Positions 19,197 to 28,693 of a DNA stretch of 64,000 bases are shown one piece after another; within the stretch, counting starts at the first letter, position 1, and each line of letters starts with the position of its first letter. The DNA is taken from assembly GCF_000702445.1 (NCBI RefSeq), contig NZ_JNIF01000003.1, positions 3,286,001 to 3,350,000 on the forward strand. Reading direction: 5' to 3'. Position numbers and translations under genes: made by a program. The DNA comes from Bryobacter aggregatus MPL3 (GTDB lineage Bacteria; Acidobacteriota; Terriglobia; Bryobacterales; Bryobacteraceae). A model generated the notes under the pieces. It had not been told where the DNA came from. It was given only the letters and a program-made list of their open reading frames with translations, and made no database searches.

Positions 19197-20156
19197 ATGC
19201 AAACCAAACGTTTAGGGAATAGTGATCTCGACATTACGCCAATTGGCGTCGGGGCATGGGCAATCGGCGGGGGTGGTTGGGCTTTTGGTTGGGGACCGCA
19301 AGATGATACGGAGTCCGTTGACGCCATTCGCGCCGCGATTGATGCGGGCATCAACTGGATCGACACGGCTGCAGTCTATGGGCTGGGACATTCTGAGGAG
19401 ATCGTCGCTAAAGCGTTGACTGGCATCGGCAAACGGCCCTATGTCTTCACAAAGTGCGAACGCATCTGGAATGAAAAGGGTGAGATCGGCAAGAGCCTCA
19501 AGGCCGATTCGATCCGCCGCGAAGTGGAAGCGAGCCTGCGCCGCCTCAAGGTCGACGTGATTGACCTCTATCAGATTCATTGGCCGGAACCGGACGAAGA
19601 TATCGAAGAGGGCTGGGCGACCATGGCTGAACTGAAACAGGAAGGAAAAGTCCGCTGGATCGGTGTTTCGAATTTTAATGAGGAACAGATGAAGCGGGCG
19701 CAGAAGATTGCACCCATCACTTCGCTCCAACCGCCTTACTCCCTCGTCCAGCGGGAAATCGAAGAGAGCATTCTGCCGCATACCGCAGCCACCAATGTCG
19801 GTGTCATTGTGTATTCTCCGATGAAGAATGGCTTGCTGAGTGGAAGGATGACCAAGGAGCGAGTCGCGAATCTGCCCGAGGACGATTTCCGCCGGCGGAG
19901 CCCGTACTTCCAGGAGCCCGGCCTGACCAATACGCTACATCTGGTGGAAGACCTGGATCCCGTGGCGGGCAAGTACGGTTGTACTGTGGGCGAAGTGGCC
20001 ATTGCCTGGACGCTGCACCATCCGGCTGTCACCTCGGCGATTGTCGGATTAAGAAATCGTAGTCAGCTTGATGGTGTAATTAAATCAGCGACTCTCAAAA
20101 TTGAGAATGCGGATTTCCAACTCATTGATCAATTGCTCAAAAAGCATAATCTCTAG
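19197..20156 (+). CDS. Aldo/keto reductase
   Basis: The 319-residue TIM-barrel oxidoreductase has the catalytic tetrad Asp56, Tyr61, Lys86 and His128 (in WIDTAAVYG, FTKC and QIHWP). The C-terminal part carries the NADPH-binding signature (IVGLRNRSQLDGVI). It resembles general-stress or sugar AKRs of the AKR11/YajO type. A long gap (232 bp) precedes it, so it probably has its own promoter. No clear Shine-Dalgarno is seen, and a GACAAT hexamer ends 4 bases before the ATG, as in a leaderless start. The ABC permease gene begins 12 bp after its stop. Confidence 0.92.
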   Translation: MQTKRLGNSDLDITPIGVGAWAIGGGGWAFGWGPQDDTESVDAIRAAIDAGINWIDTAAVYGLGHSEEIVAKALTGIGKRPYVFTKCERIWNEKGEIGKSLKADSIRREVEASLRRLKVDVIDLYQIHWPEPDEDIEEGWATMAELKQEGKVRWIGVSNFNEEQMKRAQKIAPITSLQPPYSLVQREIEESILPHTAATNVGVIVYSPMKNGLLSGRMTKERVANLPEDDFRRRSPYFQEPGLTNTLHLVEDLDPVAGKYGCTVGEVAIAWTLHHPAVTSAIVGLRNRSQLDGVIKSATLKIENADFQLIDQLLKKHNL

Positions 20157-20168
20157 AACAGCAACGCT

Positions 20169-21410
<1,242 letters not shown>

Positions 21411-21413
21411 TCC

Positions 21414-22664
21414 ATGTCTGTTCCCATCGTTGAAACCATCCGTCTGGCCGCAGACTCTGTTTGGGCCAATCGATTCCGCTCCGGACTGACCATCCTCGGG
21501 ATTGTCATCGGAATTACGACCGTGGTCACTGTTGCCAGTCTTCTGACCGGGCTTCGGGCGGGGATCGTGACCTTCTTTGAAGAGTTTGGGCCCGATTCGG
21601 TGTTCGTCTCCCGCTTTTCGGGGGATCCCGGGCAAGGAGGCTCTCCCAAGGAGCAGAAGCGCCGGCCGCTTAAGCTCGAGTATGTCGACTTCATCGAGAG
21701 GACCAGTCCAGCAATCGAGCGCATCTCCGCCTCTTTGCTGATCCCCTCTGTGCAGGGTGGCAAGGCGCTTTCTGCAAAAGTGCCGGGTTTTGAAAGCGAC
21801 ACGATCAATCTCCAGGGACGTAGCCCCAATGCCTATCTTGTCCAACCGCGAGAGTTGCGGGAGGGGCGTGTCTTTACGCCAGACGAAGCCAATCGTGGAC
21901 TGCGTGTTTGCGTCATTGGCGCGAGCATTGCGGAGGCTTTGTATCCGGAAGGCAATGTCAGCAATAAAATGATCACGGTTGATGGCGCGGAGTATCGCGT
22001 GCTTGGTGTTTTTGAGAAGGCCAAGGGCGGCTTCTTCGGAGAGAATGGCCTCGATCGCAATATCGAGATTCCTTACTCGGTGGCGCGGCAAAAGTATCCC
22101 TTTGTCGACAATCTTTTCCTGACCGCACAAGCGAAGAAGGGCCTTCGCGATCAGGCTTTCGATGAGTTCCAGGCCGCAATGCGGCGGCTGCGGAATCTGA
22201 AGCCCGGCCAGGAGAACGATTTCAATATCTCGACGGCCGATCAGATCATTGCGCAGTTCGACAAAATTACCGGCCTGATTGTGATGGTCTCGATTGCCAT
22301 CTCCGGGCTCGGCTTGCTAGTGGGTGGGATCGGTGTCATGAACATCATGTTGGTAAGTGTGACGGAGAGAACCCGTGAGATCGGAATCCGCAAGGCGCTC
22401 GGCGCACGCCGTCCCGACATCGTGTTCCAATTCCTGTTGGAAGCATCGAGCCTCACGGTTCTGGGTGGAATTGTGGGAATTGCCTTCGCTAGTCTTGTCA
22501 CCTTCGTGATTGCCAAGCTGGTGCCTGCTCTGCCGAGTAACACTCCCCTCTGGGCGGTTGTTGCGGGCTTGGGCATGAGCATTGCCGTCGGGGTCTTTTT
22601 CGGCACTTGGCCGGCGCTGAAGGCGGCCCGGTTGGACCCGGTTGAAGCGCTCCGCTACGAATAG
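21414..22664 (+). CDS. ABC transporter permease, MacB/FtsX type (second of pair)
   Basis: The 416-residue protein has the same layout as its neighbour: helix FRSGLTILGIVIGITTVVTVA, periplasmic MacB core, and a three-helix C-terminal FtsX domain with GGIGVMNIMLVSVTERTREIGIRK and ARLDPVEALRYE. The two are about 35-40% alike by eye, which suggests an old tandem duplication, and they probably form a heterodimer. With no partner ATPase here, a distant MacB-type ATPase must serve them. The aldo/keto reductase upstream is probably in the same transcript. Confidence 0.93.
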   Translation: MSVPIVETIRLAADSVWANRFRSGLTILGIVIGITTVVTVASLLTGLRAGIVTFFEEFGPDSVFVSRFSGDPGQGGSPKEQKRRPLKLEYVDFIERTSPAIERISASLLIPSVQGGKALSAKVPGFESDTINLQGRSPNAYLVQPRELREGRVFTPDEANRGLRVCVIGASIAEALYPEGNVSNKMITVDGAEYRVLGVFEKAKGGFFGENGLDRNIEIPYSVARQKYPFVDNLFLTAQAKKGLRDQAFDEFQAAMRRLRNLKPGQENDFNISTADQIIAQFDKITGLIVMVSIAISGLGLLVGGIGVMNIMLVSVTERTREIGIRKALGARRPDIVFQFLLEASSLTVLGGIVGIAFASLVTFVIAKLVPALPSNTPLWAVVAGLGMSIAVGVFFGTWPALKAARLDPVEALRYE

Positions 22665-22752
22665 TCCAAACTCACTAAGTACAATCGTTGGAACCTGACG
22701 AAAGTACTAGTGGAAATTATGGGTACTGCTACGGCTTTCACTTAGTTGAAGC

Positions 22753-22767
22753 GGCCTCGATTTTGCA
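22753..22767 (+). promoter_or_regulatory. Possible sigma54 (-24/-12) promoter for the Flp pilin gene
   Basis: The sequence has GG and GC exactly 10 bases apart, with GGC at the -24 box and TTGCA at the -12 box. The expected transcription start is about 22778, giving a leader of some 30 bases that includes a GGAG (22794-22797) before ATG 22807. Only the core bases match consensus, so this is tentative. Confidence 0.35.
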
Positions 22768-22806
22768 TGAGGATGGGGATAACCGTAGAGCGCGGAGTAC
22801 TAGAAC

Positions 22807-23010
22807 ATGGCTGCCCAAAGTTTATCCCGAATGAGATGCCTCCTGATGCGGCTTCAGGCTGATACGGAAGGTCAGGATTTGATTGAGTATGCCCTGCTGG
22901 TTGGGTTTATGGTGGTTGCCATCTGGGCCTTTTTCCCCACGAGCATTTTTCCTTCGATTAGCAACATCTTCAACCGCCTGGTGAGCACCGCCAGCGTTCT
23001 TGTCCCTTAA
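22807..23010 (+). CDS. Flp-type type IVb pilin
   Basis: The 67-residue prepilin has a basic leader (about 1-22) ending TEG, then QDLIEYALLVGFMVVAIWAFF. Cleavage after Gly22 leaves Glu at +5 and Tyr at +6, the Flp motif, followed by a hydrophobic helix. Products assemble into Tad/Flp adhesion pili after processing by a TadV-type prepilin peptidase. No tad genes are adjacent. A Shine-Dalgarno GGAG sits 9 bases upstream. The receiver-XRE regulator follows 33 bp after the stop. Confidence 0.9.
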   Translation: MAAQSLSRMRCLLMRLQADTEGQDLIEYALLVGFMVVAIWAFFPTSIFPSISNIFNRLVSTASVLVP

Positions 23011-23043
23011 CCGTTTCGAAGGCATTCGACATACAGTGGTTGT

Positions 23044-23667
23044 ATGGAAATTCTGCCTTCACCGGCTATCGTTGAAATCGCTGTGCTTGACGACGACAAC
23101 GACTTCCGTACTTATATGGAAGATGTCCTGGTGGAGGATCAACAATTTGCGGTTCACGGGTTTGCTCATCCTGAAGATCTGTTTGTAGCCGCCAGCCAAC
23201 GCCTGCCGGATATTGTCCTGCTCGACATGAAAATGGGCGACTTCCAGGGGGAGCAGGTTCTGGAGGAACTCCTCACGCGCTGGCCGAAGCTCTGCGTGAT
23301 CATTGTGACTGGTTATCCGTCGCTTGATGACATGCGGGCGGCACTCAAGCGCAAAGCCTTTGATTACCTCACCAAACCCTTTAGCCTGGCTCAGTTGCGT
23401 TTGACATTGGCGAATGCAATCGAGACCTTTGGTCTCGGCCGGGCGGCGCAAGACCGTTTGCGCGAACGGCTCGGTCATCGCATCAAACTGCTGCGGGTGG
23501 AGCGGGACTGGAGTTTGAAAGATGTTGCTGCCGCCACCAAGTTGAGTGTCAGTCAAATCAGTTCCATTGAGCGCGGCGCTCATTTGCCCTCGCTTGAAAG
23601 TTTTCTCGCCATCTGCAAGGCTTTCGATAAGAAGCCTTCGGAAATCCTCGTGGCGATCGAATTTTAA
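23044..23667 (+). CDS. Response regulator with C-terminal XRE/Cro-type HTH
   Basis: The 207-residue protein has a receiver domain (about 11-128) with acidic residues Asp16-Asp18, phosphoacceptor Asp61 in LLDMKMG, Thr89 in VTGYPS and Lys111 in TKPF, so it should be phosphorylatable. An XRE helix-turn-helix (about 146-203: LLRVERDWSLKDVAAATKLS, QISSIERGAHLPS) replaces the usual OmpR, NarL or Fis output domain. No histidine kinase is adjacent. Its place directly after the Flp pilin suggests control of pilus or surface genes, which is inference. Its stop shares TTAA with the convergent TPR gene. Confidence 0.9.
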   Translation: MEILPSPAIVEIAVLDDDNDFRTYMEDVLVEDQQFAVHGFAHPEDLFVAASQRLPDIVLLDMKMGDFQGEQVLEELLTRWPKLCVIIVTGYPSLDDMRAALKRKAFDYLTKPFSLAQLRLTLANAIETFGLGRAAQDRLRERLGHRIKLLRVERDWSLKDVAAATKLSVSQISSIERGAHLPSLESFLAICKAFDKKPSEILVAIEF

Positions 23668-25430
23668 CGGCGCACCCGAGCCAGCAACTCCTGCATTCCC
23701 GGCTCGGCTCGAATCGAGTCCAGCCTTGGGTCCACCAGGAAATAGGGAAAGGCTTGTTCGTGAACCGCATGCGCCGCCCAGAGTTCCTGCACGGCTTGCT
23801 GCGGATCGCCCAGGGCTGCGAAATAGTAGGAGCGGGAGGTGTGCCCGAGCCCTCCCCATTTCTTCCATCGTTCGTTGCCTTGTTTCCAGATCGTCTCGGC
23901 TTCACGGATGCGGCCTTGCCGCAGCAGCACCAGCGCAAGGCCAATGACTGCGCGAAACTCGTTTGCCGAGGCCGCAAGGGCCTGGCGGAACTGCGCTTCT
24001 GCTTCCGGCAGTTTACTCTGGGCGTCCAGCGCGATTCCGATTGCCCAGCGTGCTCTTGCCTCCCAGCGTGGTTGCTGATGAGCGAGCGCCGAGCGGCCCT
24101 CTTCTTCGGCGTCGCGAAACTTATGCCAGTTGTAATAGACGTTCGATTTTCCGATCGCAATGCCGGCGTCGTTCGGTGCTCCAATTTGCGCTCGCGACAC
24201 CTCCTCCATCGCCTCCTCGAAACGGCCCATCACACACAGAGCGGAACTGTAGAGTTGCTGTATCACTGCGTCACGCGGCGCCAACTCGACCGCTCTCTTC
24301 AGATGCGAGGCCGATAAGGAAAGATCGTAATCGTGGAGCAGGCTAATGCCGCCAATGGTGTGGTGTGCCTCTACGATCGTCTCTTCTATGGAGAGTGCGT
24401 GCTGGGCCGCCGCTTTGGCGCGGGTCATATGGTCCTGCCATCCTGGTTGCCTCTGGTCTCCCAACTCCCGCTCCGCTGCTGCGATCGATCCCCAGGCAAG
24501 CGCGAACTGAGGATCCGCTTCGACGCTATGCTGTAACAGCTTGAGCTGCTCGGGCAGGGAATGATTGCGGTGAGCATCGAGGTAGAGGCGTACAGCTTCC
24601 GGGCTCCCCGTGTTGGATTTGCCGGTCCGCAGGCGTTCTCGCAAGTCTCTGAGTGCGGTTTGCGCCACTTCGCGGTCGCTTCCGGCTTGGCCCTCAATGG
24701 TCGTGGCCCAGAGGTGGAAGCCGTCGGCGGCAGAGATGAGCTGCGCCGTCAATTTCAACTTACCTGCTTCTCTTCGGACACTCCCCTCGAGAAAGGCATC
24801 TACTTTGAGGCGCTTGCCCAGTTGAAGCCAGTCTTCGGGACCGCCATTCCCGGCGACCACCGCTTCGCTCGCCGAGACGCGCATCCCAGGCACCGCCGAG
24901 AGCGCGGATATCACTTCGCCCCGCAACTCCTGGGCGCGCGATTCCGTTTCTCCTCCTGGATTCAACGACGCGAACCGGAGCACCGCAATCGAAGAGATTC
25001 CTTGCGGCTTGCTGGCGGTGTTGCGTGACGCAAGGTAACCGAGGCCCGCGAATACCGGTAGTGCGGTCGCGACGGCGATCACTCCTCGTCGCGATTGTTG
25101 TGCAGTGGTAAAGTGCGGGACATAGTTCCCCTTGGGGAGCGAGATCCGGATGGCGTCGTTCCTGCCTTCACTGGCGTAATACTGTTGCAGCTTCGCGCGA
25201 AGCCGTACGGCTTCGGCGCGAACGGTAGAGTCCACCCGTGGGTCGAAGTCTTCCTTGCGGCCGTAAACCCGAACACCAATCTCGTACTCCTTCATCGCTT
25301 CCGCGCCAGGAATCAGCGCGTTCTCGACCGTCTGCCGAAGAAAGCGGCTGAGCTTCTCGGCTTTTGAGAAGTGGCTGCTCGCCAGAATGCGATCCAACTG
25401 TGTACGAATCTTGGCTGGATCTAGATCCAT
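23664..25430 (-). CDS. TPR protein with N-terminal regulator-like domain and membrane helix
   Basis: The 588-residue protein has an N-terminal soluble part (about 1-115, FSKAEKLSRFLRQTVENAL, DPRVDSTVRAEAVRLRAKL) typical of acidobacterial CadC-like signalling proteins. One hydrophobic helix follows (about 117-135, VIAVATALPVFAGLGYLA). A FlgO/TolB-N-like domain (about 145-275, ISSIAVLRFASL and LKVDAFLEGSV) and then TPR-like helices to the end complete it. It probably senses or scaffolds at the inner membrane. A perfect TTGTTAC/GTAACAA palindrome lies 4 bases before the start codon. Function is unknown. Confidence 0.85.
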   Translation of the reverse strand: MDLDPAKIRTQLDRILASSHFSKAEKLSRFLRQTVENALIPGAEAMKEYEIGVRVYGRKEDFDPRVDSTVRAEAVRLRAKLQQYYASEGRNDAIRISLPKGNYVPHFTTAQQSRRGVIAVATALPVFAGLGYLASRNTASKPQGISSIAVLRFASLNPGGETESRAQELRGEVISALSAVPGMRVSASEAVVAGNGGPEDWLQLGKRLKVDAFLEGSVRREAGKLKLTAQLISAADGFHLWATTIEGQAGSDREVAQTALRDLRERLRTGKSNTGSPEAVRLYLDAHRNHSLPEQLKLLQHSVEADPQFALAWGSIAAAERELGDQRQPGWQDHMTRAKAAAQHALSIEETIVEAHHTIGGISLLHDYDLSLSASHLKRAVELAPRDAVIQQLYSSALCVMGRFEEAMEEVSRAQIGAPNDAGIAIGKSNVYYNWHKFRDAEEEGRSALAHQQPRWEARARWAIGIALDAQSKLPEAEAQFRQALAASANEFRAVIGLALVLLRQGRIREAETIWKQGNERWKKWGGLGHTSRSYYFAALGDPQQAVQELWAAHAVHEQAFPYFLVDPRLDSIRAEPGMQELLARVRR

Positions 25431-25433
25431 ATC

Positions 25434-25456
25434 TTGTTACGCATCGAGTGTAACAA
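25434..25456. promoter_or_regulatory. Palindromic operator-like site TTGTTAC-N9-GTAACAA
   Basis: A perfect 7-bp inverted repeat with a 9-base spacer lies 4 bases upstream of the start codon at 25430. Centre-to-centre distance is 16 bp, about one and a half DNA turns. No T run follows, so it looks like a protein-binding site rather than a terminator. Confidence 0.45.
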
Positions 25457-25552
25457 TGCGAGGAACTCCTTTGTTTTCCGGTGCACAACCGCTAGCTAGC
25501 CCCATCGCAACTCCCGTCTGCAATGCTGTGGCCCCAAGCTGGACCTACATTC

Positions 25553-26155
25553 ATGAAACATCTATTTTTGCTGGTTCTTGCCACGCCGCTTCTGGCGTCT
25601 ACAATCGTCTATTCGAACTTTGGGCCAAGTCAATCGTATGCTGCTCTGGGAATCAATGTCGGGAACGGAACGGTTTTCGGCTCCGGCTTCTCGCCCACCG
25701 CGACCGGGATCCTGGAGAGCATCAGCCTGCCGCTCTTCACTCGACTCGATACCACTGCGGTCTCCAATCTGACGGTCGGGATCTCAGAAGGGATTCCCAA
25801 TGCCATTTCATTTCTGGAGTTGTGGACGGTCTCTGCCTCCTCTCTCAGCACTGCATCGATCACGACGCTGACGCTGCAGAGCCTGGTCCATCCGATACTG
25901 GCGAGCGGCACTTTGTACTACCTGACGATTTTCACGCTAGGTGACGAAGTGGATGGCACCTTCTCTTGGGCCAAAAACAATATGGGCGACGCAAAAGGCG
26001 TGACGAGCTTTAATCATGGCAACACCTTCTCGTCTCCTGGAGCCGCTTCAGGCGCCTTTGAGATCCAGGCGAATGTGGACAGCGTTCCCGAGCCATCCAC
26101 TTTGCTCCTGACTGCCTCCGCGGCTGGAGTTTTGTGGTGGCGCCGTCGGCGCTAA
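25553..26155 (+). CDS. PEP-CTERM sorting domain protein
   Basis: The 200-residue exported protein starts at ATG 25553, after which a signal peptide MKHLFLLVLATPLLAS is seen; the longer frame from 25523 only adds residues before it. The C-terminus is a full PEP-CTERM signal: VPEPSTLLL, a hydrophobic helix, then WWRRRR. Such proteins are recognised by exosortase (EpsH) and displayed or released with exopolysaccharide. The middle part is beta-rich and Ser/Thr-rich without known domains. No exosortase is in the window. A 122-bp gap with a palindrome separates it from the divergent TPR gene. Confidence 0.9.
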   Translation: MKHLFLLVLATPLLASTIVYSNFGPSQSYAALGINVGNGTVFGSGFSPTATGILESISLPLFTRLDTTAVSNLTVGISEGIPNAISFLELWTVSASSLSTASITTLTLQSLVHPILASGTLYYLTIFTLGDEVDGTFSWAKNNMGDAKGVTSFNHGNTFSSPGAASGAFEIQANVDSVPEPSTLLLTASAAGVLWWRRRR

Positions 26156-26178
26156 GCCGATCTGCGATCATATTTCTG

Positions 26179-26628
26179 ATGACCGCTCTTTGCGAAATGG
26201 CCGTGGTAAAGGATGTCCGGATCCAGATCAAGGCAACCGAAACGATCTCTCTGAATCTCACCGCCGATCTGATGCAGATCCAATTGTTCAGCCGCAGCGG
26301 AGGGCTGCTGGGAACGATTCGCGAACTCCTTTTCGCCAAGTGGAATGAAGGCGAGTTGCCGATTGAGGAGGGCCAGCACAACGATGTGGTTTTTGCCCCC
26401 AATCCGGTCCAGATCTGGTATTCCGGACGTCTGATCACCTCAGAGGTCTATGCTCACATGACGGTTGGCGTGGTGCGCTATTTCGGAGAGCTCAACGACG
26501 CACAGGCCGCCATGATCCGCGATGATGGCCCCGAGGTGGAGATGCCGCAAATGGAAGACTGGCGCGAATTGCAGCCCGAGGACGTCGTCGCTCCCGAAAT
26601 TACCTTTGGCGGCGTCAGATCCTATTAA
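26179..26628 (+). CDS. Hypothetical protein
   Basis: The protein of about 149 residues starts at ATG 26179; ATG 26197 (MAVVKDVRIQIKATETIS) is an equally good choice, and a longer frame from 26134 overlaps the PEP-CTERM gene. It is soluble, without signal peptide, and has a beta-rich core (IQLFSRSGGLLGTIRELLF, VVFAPNPVQIWYSGR) and an acidic C-terminal half. No family is recognised. Its last 14 bp overlap the convergent glycosyltransferase gene. Confidence 0.65.
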   Translation: MTALCEMAVVKDVRIQIKATETISLNLTADLMQIQLFSRSGGLLGTIRELLFAKWNEGELPIEEGQHNDVVFAPNPVQIWYSGRLITSEVYAHMTVGVVRYFGELNDAQAAMIRDDGPEVEMPQMEDWRELQPEDVVAPEITFGGVRSY

Positions 26629-27862
26629 CGAGCAGCGATTGGATCGCTTGCTCATGAGCTGCGAAAAGAACGGGCCAGTCGAATTGCGTTTGTGCCCGTT
26701 CTTTGCCACAGCGCCCGAGCTTTGCCGATAGAATCGGATCTCTCCAGAGCAATTCGATCTTCTCTGCCAGATCTCCGGCAGATCCGGACTCCACCAACAA
26801 TCCGTTGACGCCATTCTCGACGATGCTGGGGATTCCGCCGCTGGCCGATGCGATCACTGGCAGTCCACTGGCTCCTGCTTCGCATAGGACCCGTCCCATC
26901 GTTTCTGAATCCCGCAGTCCGGTTCTGGGGTGCACCACGTCTTTGCTCGAAAGCACAAAGGCGTTTGCCGCGTGCATATAGTCCCGCAGGCGATCGTGGC
27001 GGACATAGCCCAACAGTTGCACCGTGCTGGTCAAATCCAGAGCTGCGATCAGGTTCTCGGCGTGCCTCCGTTGTTTCCCCTCGCCTGCGATCAGGAGCTG
27101 CAGCCTTGCTCCTTTGGCGCGCAGAATGGCCATCGATGCCAGAAGCGTGTCGAGGCCCTTCTTTTCCACCAGTCTGCAGGCTGTCAGAAGATAATAGCCA
27201 TCTCGCTCCAATCCGAGCTCTGCCCGCGCCGCCGGGCTGCGTGCAAAGAAATTTGCGTCTACGCCGCCGGGTAGCAAGCTCACCCGTTCCCGGTCCACTT
27301 CTGCTTCGTATAAGAGCTTGCGCGTGTATTCGGAGTTGGCAAAGATCCTTGCCATGCGTCTGGCGGAGGCGCGCATCACATCGGCTCTCCTGCCGAGCAA
27401 GAGCGATTCCAGCCGTTCCGGCCACTCCCATTTCTTCCACCGGCGGTAGAGCTGCCGCTCCACCCAGGGAAGATCGAGCACCGTGCTGCCGGCCTCAAAG
27501 GGCCAGGCAATCCAGGGGCGTAGCACGTCGTTGCCCGCACTGCGGCAAAACATTGGGATGCCCAGCCGTGTGGCCAGTTCGCCAAAGTAGACCGTGGAGG
27601 AATAGATGAGTTCGGCGCCCATCGCGCGGGCGACGCGTTCCAGCTTGCGGAGATTCGCGTGGTACGACACGCGGGACAGGACACGATGCACGCGGAAGGG
27701 CAAATCTGGGACTTCCGCCGGTCCGTCTTCGAGCCGGTAGGTTGCCACTTCGAGCACATAACCACGTGCATGGAGCCAGCGGCTGAGCTCGAGTGCATGG
27801 GTCTGCATCCCCCCGAAAGAAGGGGGGAATTCGGTGAGCACCAATAGCAAACGTCTCGGCAT
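26615..27862 (-). CDS. Glycosyltransferase family 4 protein
   Basis: The 415-residue GT-B enzyme starts at 27862 with MPRRLLLVLTEFPPSFGGMQ, the usual GT4 N-terminus with the glycine-rich acceptor loop. The C-terminal domain has LLTACRLVEKKGLDTLL, LLIAGEGKQR, VQLLGYVRHDRL and a sugar-nucleotide motif in ETMGRVLCEAGASGLPVIAS with its E-x7-E. It probably transfers a hexose to a glycolipid or polysaccharide. A longer frame to 27925 reads into the promoter region. No other glycan genes flank it, so the target cannot be named. Confidence 0.9.
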   Translation of the reverse strand: MPRRLLLVLTEFPPSFGGMQTHALELSRWLHARGYVLEVATYRLEDGPAEVPDLPFRVHRVLSRVSYHANLRKLERVARAMGAELIYSSTVYFGELATRLGIPMFCRSAGNDVLRPWIAWPFEAGSTVLDLPWVERQLYRRWKKWEWPERLESLLLGRRADVMRASARRMARIFANSEYTRKLLYEAEVDRERVSLLPGGVDANFFARSPAARAELGLERDGYYLLTACRLVEKKGLDTLLASMAILRAKGARLQLLIAGEGKQRRHAENLIAALDLTSTVQLLGYVRHDRLRDYMHAANAFVLSSKDVVHPRTGLRDSETMGRVLCEAGASGLPVIASASGGIPSIVENGVNGLLVESGSAGDLAEKIELLWRDPILSAKLGRCGKERAQTQFDWPVLFAAHEQAIQSLLVNRI

Positions 27863-27981
27863 TGATGTGGTTAATATAGGAGTATAGTTTTGAGGACGGC
27901 TCCTGTCGGTATCGGCGATGAGCATGGCTGGCTTGGGATTCCCTCACGAACGGAATTGCAGTACACAGTTTAGGAGATACG

Positions 27982-28296
27982 ATGACGAACATTTATGTGG
28001 GGAATCTTTCCTTCCGCACAAGTGAAATGGACCTGGAAGCGGCTTTCGCTCCCTACGGTGCCATCGAGAAAGTAACGATCGTGAAAGAGCGTGAGACCGG
28101 CCGTAGCCGCGGCTTTGGTTTTGTGGAAATGCCGAATGCCGACGAGGCACAGCGTGCCATCGCAACCATGAATGGGAAAGACGTGGGTGGCCGAGCCCTC
28201 CAGGTAAACGAAGCGCGCCCTCGTGAGGAGCGCGGTCCTCGTCCTGGCGGTGGTGGTGGTGGCTATGGCCGCGAACGCCGCGAGCCGCGCTGGTAG
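27982..28296 (+). CDS. RRM-domain RNA-binding protein
   Basis: The 104-residue protein has a single RRM: RNP2 IYVGNLS (about 4-10) and RNP1 RGFGFVEM (about 43-50), with the aromatic residues that stack on RNA. The tail is Arg/Gly-rich (GPRPGGGGGGYGRERREPRW), as in bacterial glycine-rich cold-shock RRM proteins. It probably binds single-stranded RNA. A Shine-Dalgarno TAGGAG lies just upstream. Its last 34 bp overlap the convergent Mini-III-like gene. Confidence 0.96.
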   Translation: MTNIYVGNLSFRTSEMDLEAAFAPYGAIEKVTIVKERETGRSRGFGFVEMPNADEAQRAIATMNGKDVGGRALQVNEARPREERGPRPGGGGGGYGRERREPRW

Positions 28297-28616
28297 TTTT
28301 CGTCACTTCCAAGTTTGACCCTGGGCGGAGGAGTAATCCTCCGCTCTTGCTTTTCAAAAACAGGAATCAGGCTTTCCTCGATCCATTGGAACGCCGCCTC
28401 CAGACCCTCGTCGCGATAAATGCGGCCGATCTGCGCCTCGATTTCAGAAGCATCCCCGAAGACAGAAAGAAAACGGTTCGAGCTCATCCGGATCGCCTTC
28501 TCGTTGTTGATTCCTAAACCTTCAGCGAGAATCCGGTTGCGGACATAGAGCGCAAGCACGGCATCTCCTGTCCATGCCAATTCGAGAATTTCGCGGTGCC
28601 GTTGAGCGGATGCCAT
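28263..28616 (-). CDS. Mini-III-like ribonuclease III domain protein
   Basis: The 117-residue protein has no double-stranded RNA-binding domain. It shows the RNase III fold signature ELAWTGDAVLALYVR with Asp18, and a second motif EAQIGRIYRDEG with Glu60 at the position of the catalytic Glu of RNase III. The usual Asp three residues before that Glu is Ser57. Mini-III (MrnC) trims 23S rRNA ends in Firmicutes, so a role in rRNA or antisense RNA processing is likely but inferred. It lies antisense to the RRM tail. Confidence 0.75.
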   Translation of the reverse strand: MASAQRHREILELAWTGDAVLALYVRNRILAEGLGINNEKAIRMSSNRFLSVFGDASEIEAQIGRIYRDEGLEAAFQWIEESLIPVFEKQERRITPPPRVKLGSDENYQRGSRRSRP

Positions 28617-28642
28617 TGCCTCCTTAGTTTATCGTCCAAGTG

Positions 28643-28672
28643 AAAAGGCCTTCCTCTGGAGGAAGGCCTTTT
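28643..28672 (-). terminator. Terminator after the TonB-dependent receptor gene
   Basis: A 12-bp perfect stem AAAAGGCCTTCC/GGAAGGCCTTTT (28643-28654 with 28661-28672) with a 6-base loop lies just beyond the stop at 28694. A-and-T tracts at both ends make it look bidirectional. Confidence 0.85.
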
Positions 28673-28693
28673 GCTGTGCTAAGTCAGCATGGG

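Noticed and set aside
26629-26653. Hairpin GAGCAGCGAT/ATCGCTTGCTC
   Set aside because: It has a bulge and no T run and lies inside the glycosyltransferase coding end, so it is not a terminator.
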